DNA from: JAHBNG01 sp039028975
Lineage (GTDB): Bacteria; Chloroflexota; Anaerolineae; Caldilineales; Caldilineaceae
Direction of reading: 5' to 3'
Assembly: GCA_039028975.1 (NCBI GenBank)
Contig: JBCCHB010000012.1
Span: 62,001 to 126,000 of the forward strand
DNA length: 64,000 nt
Both the position numbers and the translations under genes were made by a program. Below are positions 45,001 to 53,985 of this stretch, piece after piece. The notes under the pieces were generated by a model, which was not told the origin of the DNA, did not search any database, and worked only from the letters and a program-made list of their open reading frames with translations. Numbering within the stretch: position 1 is the first letter of the stretch; each line of letters starts with the position of its first letter.

Positions 45001-45705
45001 GCGGCAACCGTGCGCGGTCGGGCTGAGGCAGAGGTTTGGCTGGGTGAAAATCCAGAATTGGCCGGCTTTGGTGATGCGCCTCCTCCTACTGAAAATGCCA
45101 CAGATGCTAATACGCCACCAGACGAGGAAAAGTACACTGCGCTGCAGAAGGCACTCTGGCTTTGGCGTCGTCGTACAGCAGACACATTGGGGCAACCTCC
45201 GTATGCCATTATGAATAACGAGACCATGCTCCAGGTGGCCGAAACGCGCCCTAGCTCGCCCGAGGAATTGGCTGTGTTGCCTGGCATGGGTGCCCAACGT
45301 GTCGAAGGATATGGCCCCCAAATTTTGGATCTCATCAAACTGAACCCACTACAAGACGGTGATGAGGAGCTACTAAAGGGCCAGCGCCTGGAGCAAAATC
45401 AACTCGAGAAGAAAATTCAAGAAAAGGTGGCAGGTAGCGTCTCCAGCACAGGCGTCTCGGCCAAGATCGAGCGGCGGATCTACATGAAGATGCAGGAATT
45501 CCGTCAAAAAGCAGCCGTGACAGGGCGCACCAAATCCTACCAAGTCGCTAGCAACACCATTCTGAAGGCCATCTCCCAAAATGGGCCAACTAGCCAGGAA
45601 GATTTGGATAAGATCCTCGGTTTCCGTACCTGTGGTCTGGCCGACTATTCGGATAAGATTATTGAATTTGTGAAAGCAGAATTGGAGAAGGCAGGCCAGG
45701 GATGA
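42034..45705 (+). CDS. RecQ-type ATP-dependent DNA helicase with N-terminal TPR-like domain
   Basis: 1223 residues, about twice the usual RecQ length. Residues 1-260 are helical with TPR-like repeats. The helicase core has PTGAGKS (306-312), DEAHC (405-409), MTATAPP and YYQEVGRAGRDG. A RecQ zinc site follows (Cys868, 885, 888, 891), then a winged helix, an HRDC domain (KALWLWRRRTADTLGQPPYAI, PGMGAQRVEGYG) and a second helical HRDC-like tail. RecQ unwinds forks and recombination intermediates 3' to 5'. The TPR-like part probably adds a protein partner (inference). It lies 15 bp downstream of larC and so is likely read from the lar promoter. Confidence 0.92.
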   Translation: MSKLKITENLELASEHLIHLPPEIRDLLLQFLADWGTPEQQITLVTALREAHGPLLFLLDYQATALSAKGDTAEALEVIERRQRRSTTINSQTIEARALLAAGYEEHAQTVVDDIAQAYPRNIQAIGAAAEVYSQLGRFEHARELLETYLRHRPSDLQGTLLLTCFAHKSNEPQVVTDYIQRLGAGVPVGISVPHLRMLGELHKELKNQESANAIDLELERRQAADLQRLFGALEPIVGSAEGNADDIAKLYRNLSGPESFEVSRKENRNIQLEAVRHFGFMKLRYGQPETIATVLRRESILAVMPTGAGKSLCYQLPALAMPRATLVISPLIALMKDQVESLPSAARAQATFINSTLEEGELDARMSGIANGEYKLIYAAPERLRQRAFLHVLRSAGLDLFVIDEAHCVSLWGHDFRPDYLFIQEARRELGNPTALAMTATAPPAVRDEIVDYMGADDEPSAGQNIKDEENEIHASGRRPKVISLDIFRDNLHMSALRFNSDEEKLTALLKFVSETEGSGIVYVNSRAKSESLAYELRSVGVEAEAYHAGLSERGEVQDRFMADKTRVVVATVAFGMGIDKSDIRFIVHFHPSRSLAAYYQEVGRAGRDGKPSDGVLFYSNNDWANLRRWAKSDEQGVEFLEKVYAAIATQLGVNQAAESANLAMNGNGDSSENGLADQDGVEGTQAALRFESLKLGEPTIGIVDPRRLQQVANTDETTMRVAVSTLERADLLSRSFDQPRELEISLPSKLPAKVREATELVRLLKGLNLRGNQKATFKTEEIAKFMRWPIHETEAALLDWQTEGFLQVKGSRRAMLIELTPPRSNAPQGTPASEMRERLERLLVQSTAIAQRRIDDMVGYATSETCRHGYISAHFGSPPRIKCEKCDNCTGIRPDIPPPAEPTHPLPDDADVEPMLLDCLVSLPKPVGRSGLARILTGSMRAPVTPDKARHHGRLKGMGEAMVMNYVDAMLEDGRLRQYERQGYPVLAATVRGRAEAEVWLGENPELAGFGDAPPPTENATDANTPPDEEKYTALQKALWLWRRRTADTLGQPPYAIMNNETMLQVAETRPSSPEELAVLPGMGAQRVEGYGPQILDLIKLNPLQDGDEELLKGQRLEQNQLEKKIQEKVAGSVSSTGVSAKIERRIYMKMQEFRQKAAVTGRTKSYQVASNTILKAISQNGPTSQEDLDKILGFRTCGLADYSDKIIEFVKAELEKAGQG

Positions 45706-45767
45706 AGTAGATGGAAATGAGGAAGATTCAGTGCTGCTCTTTACATCCGTTCATCCCTGCATTTCCA

Positions 45768-47006
45768 TCACCCCGATATCTTCAACTGAGTCTCCACATG
45801 AATCTCCGAATGTAGCGTCTTGTGGACCGGGCACTTGTCGGCAATCTCTACAAGACGCTGAATTTGCTCAGTCGTTAGGGGGCCGTTTAATTCAAGTATC
45901 CGTTCCACGTGGTCGATTTTCCCCTTTTCGGTTTCGCATGCTTCACAATCTTGAGCGTGAATCTTGTTATGGTTGAGGTGGACCACCACCGATTCCAGAG
46001 GCCATCCTTTGCGGTCTGCATACATACGTAAAGTAATGGTCGTGCAACTGCCCAATCCGGCTAACATATAATCATAAGGTGTTGGCCCTTGGTTGGTTCC
46101 ACCCAGGGAAACAGGCTCATCTGCCACAAGGCTGTGCCCGCTGGCAAGTACTTCTGTGTAGAAACCGTCTTCCGTGCGTACGATGACCTGACTCTCACTC
46201 TCGCCCAATGGGTTGACCTTTGGTGCCTTTTCTTCTTCCTGCGTGACACCAATGTATTTGTTGGCCCAGGCACCGATCATAGCTCCAGCATAAAGGGAGT
46301 CAGCTTCATTGGATAGAAGATGGTCGGCCTCATCTAATGTAATAAAACTCTTGGGATGTTTAGCTGCTTGGAAGATATTGGCTGCGTTTTCAATGCCCAC
46401 GGTCTGATCTAAGGGACCATGGAGGACTAGCAGCGCCTTTTTGAGATTGCGAATGCACTGTTCAGATTGGGTGCTTTCCAAATCGTCCAGGAACTGCTTT
46501 TTGATGCGAAAGGGACGGCCAGCCAGTAGCACCTCAGCCTCACCCTCATTTTCGATTTCTTCTTTCGCTGATTGCAACAGATGGGTAACATGGCCAGGAT
46601 CATACGGTGCAGCTACGGTGGCTACAGCCGCCACTTTAGGAAGCCGAGACGCCGCTTGAAGCACGGCTGCCCCGCCCAATGAGTGGCCAACCAATATCTT
46701 GGGGGCTTCATATTCTCTCTCCAAATAGTCGGCAGCAGCCACCAAATCATCCACATTGGATGTAAAGTTGGTGTTGGCAAAATCCCCTTCACTCTCACCT
46801 AAACCTGTAAAGTCAAAACGTAGCACGCCAATGCTATGCTGAGTTAAAGCTCGGCTGATGTTGCCCGCTGCACGAATATTCTTGGTACAGGTAAAGCAGT
46901 GGGCAAATAGGGCATAGGCGATTGGTTCAGAATCCACCGGCAGATCCAGACGAGCACCTAATAATTCACCCTGGGAATTAGGGAAAATCAATTTTTTATA
47001 GTTCAT
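45768..47006 (-). CDS. Alpha/beta hydrolase fused to OsmC-type peroxidase domain
   Basis: 412 residues. Residues 1-255 are an alpha/beta hydrolase with nucleophile motif GHSLGG, HGPLDQTV around the Asp and ADHLLS with the His. Residues about 270-410 are an OsmC/Ohr-like domain with the two redox cysteines in GLGSCTTITLRMY and ADKCPVHKTL. This fusion is known in bacteria and is thought to reduce organic hydroperoxides while the hydrolase part acts on an ester; the substrate is unknown. It is convergent with recQ (62 bp apart) and follows the PBP gene direction. Confidence 0.92.
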   Translation of the reverse strand: MNYKKLIFPNSQGELLGARLDLPVDSEPIAYALFAHCFTCTKNIRAAGNISRALTQHSIGVLRFDFTGLGESEGDFANTNFTSNVDDLVAAADYLEREYEAPKILVGHSLGGAAVLQAASRLPKVAAVATVAAPYDPGHVTHLLQSAKEEIENEGEAEVLLAGRPFRIKKQFLDDLESTQSEQCIRNLKKALLVLHGPLDQTVGIENAANIFQAAKHPKSFITLDEADHLLSNEADSLYAGAMIGAWANKYIGVTQEEEKAPKVNPLGESESQVIVRTEDGFYTEVLASGHSLVADEPVSLGGTNQGPTPYDYMLAGLGSCTTITLRMYADRKGWPLESVVVHLNHNKIHAQDCEACETEKGKIDHVERILELNGPLTTEQIQRLVEIADKCPVHKTLHSEIHVETQLKISG

Positions 47007-47033
47007 CTTCGTTCAATCTTTCCTTTTGGCTCA

Positions 47034-50000
47034 TTAACTTCCTGTCGGCGTCCATGTTGCCGTTGGTCCCGGCGCTCCTGGCGATCCCGGCGGTCCTGGA
47101 TAGGCGGTTGGCCCCTCGGCAGGAGGTACCTCGATAGGCAGTTCAGTCGGTAGCTCGATTGGTGCTGTCGTTGGCGTGTCAACTGGCAGTACTGGTATGG
47201 GCGTATCTGTTGCTAAAGACAACGGTGTATCAGTAGGGACTGGTGTGGTAGTTGGGATCTCAAGAACCGGCGTCTCTGTGGGCAGTGGCGTTTCCAGGGG
47301 CAACGGCGTCTCAGTAGGCAACGGCGTTTCAGTGGGCAATAGCGTCAGGGTCGGCTTTTCTTCGATGATAATGGGCGTATTGGTTGGCCGGGAAACGGGG
47401 AGCGGTGTCTCCGTCGGCAGCACTTGCGCAGGGGTGTCCGTTGGGACAAGCGGAACCGGCGTGTCAGTTGGTAGATCCTGTGCTGGCGTCTCTGTGGGTA
47501 CTGGATTTACTGGCTCATCATCTGGGACAAGCGTTGGCGTATTGGTTGCCAAGGGTGTCCAGGTAGGAGAGGGCTGGGACGTGGCTGTGGGTGAGACCAC
47601 AAAGACCCGTACCTGCTGTTCATAAGCATTGCCCACACTATCTCGTACAATCAAACGCAGTGTATGTGGACCTTCCCCCAAGCCAGATAGATCCCATTGA
47701 CCCAAAACACCATCGATGACGGGTGCACCAAATGGACCGACGATAGGCGCGCTAAAGGCACCCGGATCATGGGAGACGCCATACTGTAATTCATAGGAAG
47801 CGAAGGCAGGGGTGTTGGCCGTCCCAATAATCGTTAAGGCACCAAAGACCGTTTCTCCCTCAATAGGCTGGCGAATAAAAACCTCTGGCTGGAAGGTAAA
47901 GACATCGCTCTCATCTCGAGGCGGCTGGGCGATGCCATGATCGATGGCCCACTGCCGATACGGTTCTGGATAGACTTTGAAGACCTGCTCTTCAATAACA
48001 TCCGCGGGCGTGAATTCGGTGGCTAGCTTGCCAGTCGTTCTATCGAGACGTACCAACTGATAGAGATCCTGTTCCTTGGGTAAAGGCGGACGATCTTCAG
48101 CAAACCAGAGATTGCGTCTACGGGGGCATCCCTCACTCGGTACCGCACCAGTGTCGCTACAGACTTCCCATTGACGAACGCCAGGTGGGGGGGCAAATCC
48201 AACCACCGGCTCATTGGCCAAGGCAGCCGTCATAAAGCGATTCCAAATCGGTGCCGCGCCAGCCGAACCAGAGAGTTCGTTCATGGGTGAATTATCTGCG
48301 TTTCCAACCCAAACGCCCGTAACAAGCTGAGGGGTAAAGCCCATAGTCCAGACATCACGCACGTTATTGGTTGTGCCGGTTTTGGCGGCAGCGGGTCGTT
48401 CACTGCCATCCGAAGCCACCAGTCTCAGAGCCGAATTGGGGCCAAAGACAGGTGCCCGGGCCTCATTGTCGCTAATCACATCCGCAATGAGGAATGCATC
48501 CACTTCGCTGACTACCTGATCACCAGTTTCCGCATTTGGGGTACAAGGGCGTTCGGTGCCAGCTTCACAAAAAATTTCACCAGCGCTCGTCACAATCTGG
48601 CGAATGGTGATAGGCGTGACCAAACGCCCCTGATTGGCAATCGTTGCATAGGCCGAAGTCATCTCAATTAGGGGAATTTCGCCCGCGCCCAAGCTCAAGC
48701 TCAGTCCATAATCAGGTCGAGTTAATGTGGTGATGCCGAGTCGCTGAGCCAGTTCCAGAAAGGTGGGTAGGGTTGCGGATTGCAGCGCCCGAACTGCTGG
48801 AATGTTGAAGCTGCTTGCCAACGCATCTCGCACGGTTACCAGACCATGTTCGCGCTCGTCATAGTTTGTGGGTCGGTAGGCAGGGTTGACGCCATCAGGA
48901 AAATCTTCCTCGATGTCGGGAATGAGGGTGCCAGGCGTCCAACGTTGGTTGATGGGTACGTTGGTATTCTCAAAGGTGCTGAGATAGACCAACGGTTTGA
49001 TGGAGCTGCCAGGCTGGCGCGGGATCAACGCCATATTCACCTGGCCGTCGATCTCTACGTTGTTAAAATCAGCGCTGCCCACAAAGGCCCGAACCTCACC
49101 GGTTGCCGGCTCTATGGCAACCAAAGCACCATTGGATGCACCGTTGACGCCCAGCGTACCCACATGCTCGCGTACGGCCTGCTCAGCTAAACTTTGCAGG
49201 TTGGAATCAATGGTTGTATGAACGTCTAGACCCAGTTTGTACAGCTCCTCAGACTCGAATAATGTTTCCAATTGCTGGCGAACATAGAAGACAAAGTGAG
49301 GATGTTGCAGATCATAGCTTAGAGGCACAAAACGCAGCTTTTCTGCATATGCCTCGTCCGCAGCCGCCGCCGAAATATACCCTTCTTCTACCATAAGACT
49401 AAGCACAACCGCCTGACGCCGTTTATAGACATCTTCGGTGGCCGTGTATGGATCGTAAACCGCTGGCAGCTGGGGTAAGCCAGCTAGCAGGGCCGACTCT
49501 GCCAAGGTGAGATCTGAAACCTCTTTGTTGAAATAGGTTTTCGCCGCAGCCGCAATCCCGTAGGCTAAATTCCCGTAGTAGACTTCATTTAGGTACAGCT
49601 CCAGAATTTCATCTTTCTGGTATCGACGACTGATCTCAGCCGCCAGAATGGCTTCACTGATCTTACGTGTAATGGTCTGTTCCGGTGTCAAGAAGACCAT
49701 CTTAACAAGCTGCTGGGGAATGGTTGATGCACCTGAAACAATGCGGCGCTCCTGGAAAGCGTAGTAGACGGCACGCAACAGAGCGATGACATCAATACCT
49801 GGATGGCGTAGGAAGTTGGCATCCTCAGTAGAGATGGTCGCGTGTTGCAAGTTCTCTGGAATCAAAGCGATAGAGACTTCGGTTCGCTTACCGGCGTTTG
49901 GATCAAAGCTTTCATTGAGCAGATTTCCATCATGGTCGAAGATACGGATGCTTTGGAACGTGCTCTTTTGCTCCCCTAGTTCACTGGCCAATGGTAGATC

Positions 50001-50192
50001 TTGCGCAAAGTAGGCATACCCAATCAGTACGGCACCAAGTCCTAACGCACCCAAAGCTATAATTGCAAAGAAACCACTGACGATCCCCTGCCAGAACGTG
50101 CCAGAAAGAGTTCCCCTACCCCCTCGCCTTGGTTGTCGAGATTGACGAGTCGCTTGTTTTTTCTGTTTGTTGATTAAATCGTATTGATCCAT
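47034..50192 (-). CDS. Bifunctional class A penicillin-binding protein (PBP1A type)
   Basis: 1052 residues. A short cytoplasmic basic tail (KKQATRQSRQPRRGGRG) and one membrane helix (about 34-62) lead to a GT51 glycosyltransferase with catalytic Glu123 in STEDANFLRHPG, then a transpeptidase with Ser396 in GSSIKPL, SSFN and KTGTTNN. It polymerises and cross-links peptidoglycan outside the membrane, so the cell has a wall. A beta-sandwich-like domain (FIRQPIEGETVFGALTIIG) precedes a Thr/Pro tail of about 170 residues that ends in a collagen-like GPPGSPGAPGP. No clear Shine-Dalgarno. The LacZ gene precedes it by 112 bp. Confidence 0.95.
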   Translation of the reverse strand: MDQYDLINKQKKQATRQSRQPRRGGRGTLSGTFWQGIVSGFFAIIALGALGLGAVLIGYAYFAQDLPLASELGEQKSTFQSIRIFDHDGNLLNESFDPNAGKRTEVSIALIPENLQHATISTEDANFLRHPGIDVIALLRAVYYAFQERRIVSGASTIPQQLVKMVFLTPEQTITRKISEAILAAEISRRYQKDEILELYLNEVYYGNLAYGIAAAAKTYFNKEVSDLTLAESALLAGLPQLPAVYDPYTATEDVYKRRQAVVLSLMVEEGYISAAAADEAYAEKLRFVPLSYDLQHPHFVFYVRQQLETLFESEELYKLGLDVHTTIDSNLQSLAEQAVREHVGTLGVNGASNGALVAIEPATGEVRAFVGSADFNNVEIDGQVNMALIPRQPGSSIKPLVYLSTFENTNVPINQRWTPGTLIPDIEEDFPDGVNPAYRPTNYDEREHGLVTVRDALASSFNIPAVRALQSATLPTFLELAQRLGITTLTRPDYGLSLSLGAGEIPLIEMTSAYATIANQGRLVTPITIRQIVTSAGEIFCEAGTERPCTPNAETGDQVVSEVDAFLIADVISDNEARAPVFGPNSALRLVASDGSERPAAAKTGTTNNVRDVWTMGFTPQLVTGVWVGNADNSPMNELSGSAGAAPIWNRFMTAALANEPVVGFAPPPGVRQWEVCSDTGAVPSEGCPRRRNLWFAEDRPPLPKEQDLYQLVRLDRTTGKLATEFTPADVIEEQVFKVYPEPYRQWAIDHGIAQPPRDESDVFTFQPEVFIRQPIEGETVFGALTIIGTANTPAFASYELQYGVSHDPGAFSAPIVGPFGAPVIDGVLGQWDLSGLGEGPHTLRLIVRDSVGNAYEQQVRVFVVSPTATSQPSPTWTPLATNTPTLVPDDEPVNPVPTETPAQDLPTDTPVPLVPTDTPAQVLPTETPLPVSRPTNTPIIIEEKPTLTLLPTETPLPTETPLPLETPLPTETPVLEIPTTTPVPTDTPLSLATDTPIPVLPVDTPTTAPIELPTELPIEVPPAEGPTAYPGPPGSPGAPGPTATWTPTGS

Positions 50193-50304
50193 ATTCAGTA
50201 GTCCACAGTCAGCTTGTCCTCATGAAGACGGGGATTAAGTCACTTCGTCCAGAGTCAGTTCGGAGCACACGTACAGCATTGCGCTTGCAGACAATGCTTC
50301 ACTG

Positions 50305-53300
50305 TCACTCAACAACAGGCAATTTGGATTTAGCCAGTTCCGCTGGTTCATCCTTGCCTTTTTCAAAAGGACGCAACCGAATCCGCCATGTTGTCGTCTC
50401 TGGCTCTAAAAGGTATTGATTGAGAACGCCTGGACCACAACTTCCGTTCCCTAAACCGCCTTGTGCATAGTCGATATTTAGAATGACCTCTTCTCGGCGT
50501 TTCAATTCATGAGTGTGGGTGGCTTGGGATAAATCCTGAGCTGTAAAGTGATGGGCACTAACACTAAGTCCTTTTCTATCTTCGTCTCCCAAGCTAGAGG
50601 CGGTTTCATCGACGACCAGCAGACCTGTTCCAACCTGATTGTGTAAAGCTGCCCAGCGTACTTCGGTCTTGTTGCCATTTTCCTGCGGCATAACATAGGG
50701 AGTGTACTGCTCATCTACCGTTCCACGATAGACGCCTATGGGAGCGCTCATCTTACGATCACTGTAGCTCTCATGAGGGCCACGACCATACCAAGAAAAT
50801 GATTCAAACCCAGTAGGTAAGGACATGGTCAAGCCGAGACGCGGCAGGGGCGGTAAGTCACCTGATGGCACGATTGTCTGTTCAACTGTAAGATCGCCGC
50901 TGGCATGGAACGTGTAAACCGTCTCGTGATCGAATCGCGTATCGGCACCCGATGAGGTAACCAGCGCCTTCAACTCCTCTCCTGTGAGATCTTTGTATTT
51001 GGCCAATCGTTCCTTTGCGCCCGAGGCCGTGACACTATCGACTTGATCCAATTTATCGTAGAGAATGCGCAAAAGCTCTTGAATTCGTTGATCGTTGACT
51101 AGGGCTGATACTAGGGCTTGGGCTTTTGTTTCCCCGGCACCACCGGGCAGATCGTCGTAGTTGTAGCCAAGGCGAAGCGTGAGTTCTCTAAGCTGATCGT
51201 CATCATATGTGTAGGGCAGCATCATACCCAAAGAGGTCAACACCCCTTGCCACTCTTCAGATTCAGCAACCTCTTCGCGAACAATCGGCACGCTGGCCGC
51301 ACGCACGCGGATTTCTACACGCTGACCATCGAGTTGGGAAGCCGTCACACCATCTACCTGATCGGTCAGCCGATCCAAGCCAGCATCTCGCCAACGCATG
51401 GCCATCCGCTGAGCGCCCCATGTATTGGCGTCGTTGTCGGTAGGCGCACGCCAGACGTTGAATCCTGGTCCCTGCTGAAAGAGATCGACTCCGTTATGGC
51501 TCCAAGTGCGAATCCGCCCACTCTCTCGGTCAAAGATCAGTGTGGATAAGCCACTACTCACTTCGATGATTCGCTCATCTTCGTAGAGCGAGACAGCTTC
51601 TAGAGCACCTAGATCCAATACTGGGGCTTCAGGGACGTCGAATGGCATCTGGAACTGAGCCCAAGCCACATCATGACCTGCATCTGCCCACGGCGGAGCG
51701 GATAGTAGCGTGCAGCGAATGGTCAGCCAGTATTCCCCCCCAGCAGTGAGTTCTGGTTCGGTAAGAGGCAGGGTCAACGTAGCGTTTTCGCCGGGGTCCA
51801 GTTGAGGGGTTGCTTGCATGCCCATTTGGAGCACCTGATCGTCGCTGTCCAACTGCCACTCCAGGCGGAGATACGCTAGGTCAATAAAGCTGTAGTCGTT
51901 GGTGATGCGAAAGAGACTCTGCTCCAGATCAATGGCTTCGATCCGAACCGGCTCGAGCACCTTCTTGTACTCCCACAGACCCGGATGAGGCACGCGGTTG
52001 GGCCAGACAAGACCGTTGATACAGAAGTTGGCATCATGGGGATCATCCTCATTAAAGTCACCACCATAGGCAAACCACTCCTGGCCATCTTCTTCCACCT
52101 GGCGCAGCCCCTGATCGACCCAATCCCAAATGAAGCCGCCTTGGAGGCGCTTGTGGCTATGGACGGCTTCCCAGTATTCCTGTAGATTGCCATTGCTATT
52201 GCCCATTGCATGGGCGTATTCGCACATAACAATCGGGCGTGGCCCTTTGCAGAATGCTGACTCATGAGGATCTTCTGCTTGAGCCATTTCAATAATCCGG
52301 TCCACCGTTGGGTACATTGGGCCATGTACATCTACAACAGAAGACTCTTCGGCAGGGTGATAGTGGAGCGGTCGGGTTGGGTCGATTTGCCGCATGGCCT
52401 CCGCCATTTTGTCATGGTTTTGACCATAGCCTGACTCATTGCCCAAAGACCAGTAGAGGATACAAGGGTGGTTCTTATCTCTCTGCACCATGCGCACGCC
52501 CCGATCCACAAAGCATTCAGCCCATTCCGGATCATTAGCCAGCATCCCCCAAACGCCGTGGGTCTCAATATTGGCCTCGTCACAGACCAAAATGCCATAT
52601 TCGTCGCACAGCTCATACCAGCGAGGATGGTTGGGGTAGTGGGCCGTGCGCACCGCATTAATGTTGAACTGCTTCATTAACTCAATGTCTTTTCGCATCA
52701 TCTCTTCGGTCACCACTTGGCCCAAATCTGGGTCATGCTCGTGACGATTGACGCCCTTAAAGAGGACCGGAACGCCATTCAGCAAGAGCTGACCATCTCG
52801 AATCTCCACTTGTCGGAAACCGACACAGACGCGCTCGACTTCTACAATCTGACCCTCTTCATCTCTTAGAACAAGAAGGAGGGTGTATAGATTCGGCGTC
52901 TCGTCACTCCACTTGGCTGGATTCGTGACCAGTTGCTCTAGTTCAACGCTCACTTCTCCACCTGGATCAGGCGTCGCGGTTGTGGTCAATGGTTGAGAAA
53001 GGATCGGTTGTTGGCTCGAATCATAAAGAAGTGCTTCCAAGGTTAAGTGGTTGTCTAGTGCGACGCTATAGTTACGTATTTGTGCCATGATCTGCAACGT
53101 CGCATCCTTATAGTCTGAATCCAACAGAGTGCGCACGGCAAAGTCCCGGATGTGTACTTGAGGCGAGGCCCAAACAAAGACATCGCGGTAGATGCCGCTT
53201 AGATGCCAGAAGTCCTGGTCTTCTACCCATGTTCCGTCAGACCAGCGAATGACTTGGACGAAGATCCGATTTTTTCCTGGCTGAACATAGCTGGTAATCT

Positions 53301-53793
53301 CAAACTCTGCGGGCAGGCGGCTTTCTTTGCTAAAGCCGACCATCTGCTCGTTGATCCACAGATAGAAAGCCGAATTGACGCCAGCAAAGTGGAGAAAGAT
53401 GGGGTGGTTCTGCCAGGTCTCGGGCATGGAAAACACTTTGCTATACGAACCAGTTGGATTTTCTTCCGGCACGTTGGGCAGCGTCTCGACCGGAATAGGG
53501 TACTGAACGTTGGTATAAATGGGCCGGTCGTATCCCTGCATCTCCCAATTGCTGGGGACAGGAATACTATCCCACCGGCTAACATCTGCATCCGGGAGCG
53601 GTGCTGTTTGGGGTGTATTGGATAGGTGAAAGTGCCATTCTCCATTGAGGGGCTGATAGAAGGGAGATTTCTCTGGATCGCCAGCTAAAGCGCTTTCAAT
53701 AGAGTTATAAGGCAGCAGCGTGGCATGGCCCACTTCCTTATTCCGCCCGGTGAGCGTTGGATTTTCCCAATCATTGCGATATGTGACTGACAT
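50305..53793 (-). CDS. Beta-galactosidase, GH2 LacZ type, with an inserted helical domain
   Basis: 1162 residues from ATG 53793 (a GTG at 53802 is also in frame). All LacZ parts are present: the N-terminal jelly roll (NPTLTGRNKEVGH, SNWEMQGYDRPIYTN), the barrel with HEHDPDLG, the acid/base Glu453 in GNESGYG and nucleophile Glu525 in CEYAHAMGNS, and the Bgal_small C-terminal sandwich (WYGRGPHESYSDRK). It hydrolyses terminal beta-galactosides, and no signal peptide is seen. It is about 140 residues longer than E. coli LacZ because roughly residues 835-950 are inserted in the C-terminal sandwich. The insert contains an effector-associated-domain-like segment (864-913, LRLGYNYDDLPG). Confidence 0.93.
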   Translation of the reverse strand: MSVTYRNDWENPTLTGRNKEVGHATLLPYNSIESALAGDPEKSPFYQPLNGEWHFHLSNTPQTAPLPDADVSRWDSIPVPSNWEMQGYDRPIYTNVQYPIPVETLPNVPEENPTGSYSKVFSMPETWQNHPIFLHFAGVNSAFYLWINEQMVGFSKESRLPAEFEITSYVQPGKNRIFVQVIRWSDGTWVEDQDFWHLSGIYRDVFVWASPQVHIRDFAVRTLLDSDYKDATLQIMAQIRNYSVALDNHLTLEALLYDSSQQPILSQPLTTTATPDPGGEVSVELEQLVTNPAKWSDETPNLYTLLLVLRDEEGQIVEVERVCVGFRQVEIRDGQLLLNGVPVLFKGVNRHEHDPDLGQVVTEEMMRKDIELMKQFNINAVRTAHYPNHPRWYELCDEYGILVCDEANIETHGVWGMLANDPEWAECFVDRGVRMVQRDKNHPCILYWSLGNESGYGQNHDKMAEAMRQIDPTRPLHYHPAEESSVVDVHGPMYPTVDRIIEMAQAEDPHESAFCKGPRPIVMCEYAHAMGNSNGNLQEYWEAVHSHKRLQGGFIWDWVDQGLRQVEEDGQEWFAYGGDFNEDDPHDANFCINGLVWPNRVPHPGLWEYKKVLEPVRIEAIDLEQSLFRITNDYSFIDLAYLRLEWQLDSDDQVLQMGMQATPQLDPGENATLTLPLTEPELTAGGEYWLTIRCTLLSAPPWADAGHDVAWAQFQMPFDVPEAPVLDLGALEAVSLYEDERIIEVSSGLSTLIFDRESGRIRTWSHNGVDLFQQGPGFNVWRAPTDNDANTWGAQRMAMRWRDAGLDRLTDQVDGVTASQLDGQRVEIRVRAASVPIVREEVAESEEWQGVLTSLGMMLPYTYDDDQLRELTLRLGYNYDDLPGGAGETKAQALVSALVNDQRIQELLRILYDKLDQVDSVTASGAKERLAKYKDLTGEELKALVTSSGADTRFDHETVYTFHASGDLTVEQTIVPSGDLPPLPRLGLTMSLPTGFESFSWYGRGPHESYSDRKMSAPIGVYRGTVDEQYTPYVMPQENGNKTEVRWAALHNQVGTGLLVVDETASSLGDEDRKGLSVSAHHFTAQDLSQATHTHELKRREEVILNIDYAQGGLGNGSCGPGVLNQYLLEPETTTWRIRLRPFEKGKDEPAELAKSKLPVVE

Positions 53794-53985
53794 GTAATTC
53801 ACTTTCTAGTATTATGGTATGGTTTAGACATAGAAGTGAAGAAAATAATTGTCCACGGTGTAGGCGCTCTGTAACGTTTCATAGGGGTTGATAGTTCAGG
53901 CCCCTATGAAAACATCATCTTGATGCCTATAGCACCGCAGACGTCCCCATCTGTCCTCTCAACAGACAGGGCATACCTGTTCTAC

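Noticed and set aside
45710..45769. GATGGAAATG/CATTTCCATC inverted repeat between convergent genes
   Set aside because: The arms are perfect, but the loop is 40 nt and no T-run follows, so I do not call a terminator.
47176..47625. 149-codon plus-strand frame
   Set aside because: Antisense of the Thr/Pro tail of the penicillin-binding protein.
50199..50265. Possible ninth family A repeat
   Set aside because: CAGTCAGCTTGTCC and TGAAGACGGGGA resemble the long-arm variant, but the other half of the element is missing; too short and degenerate to call.
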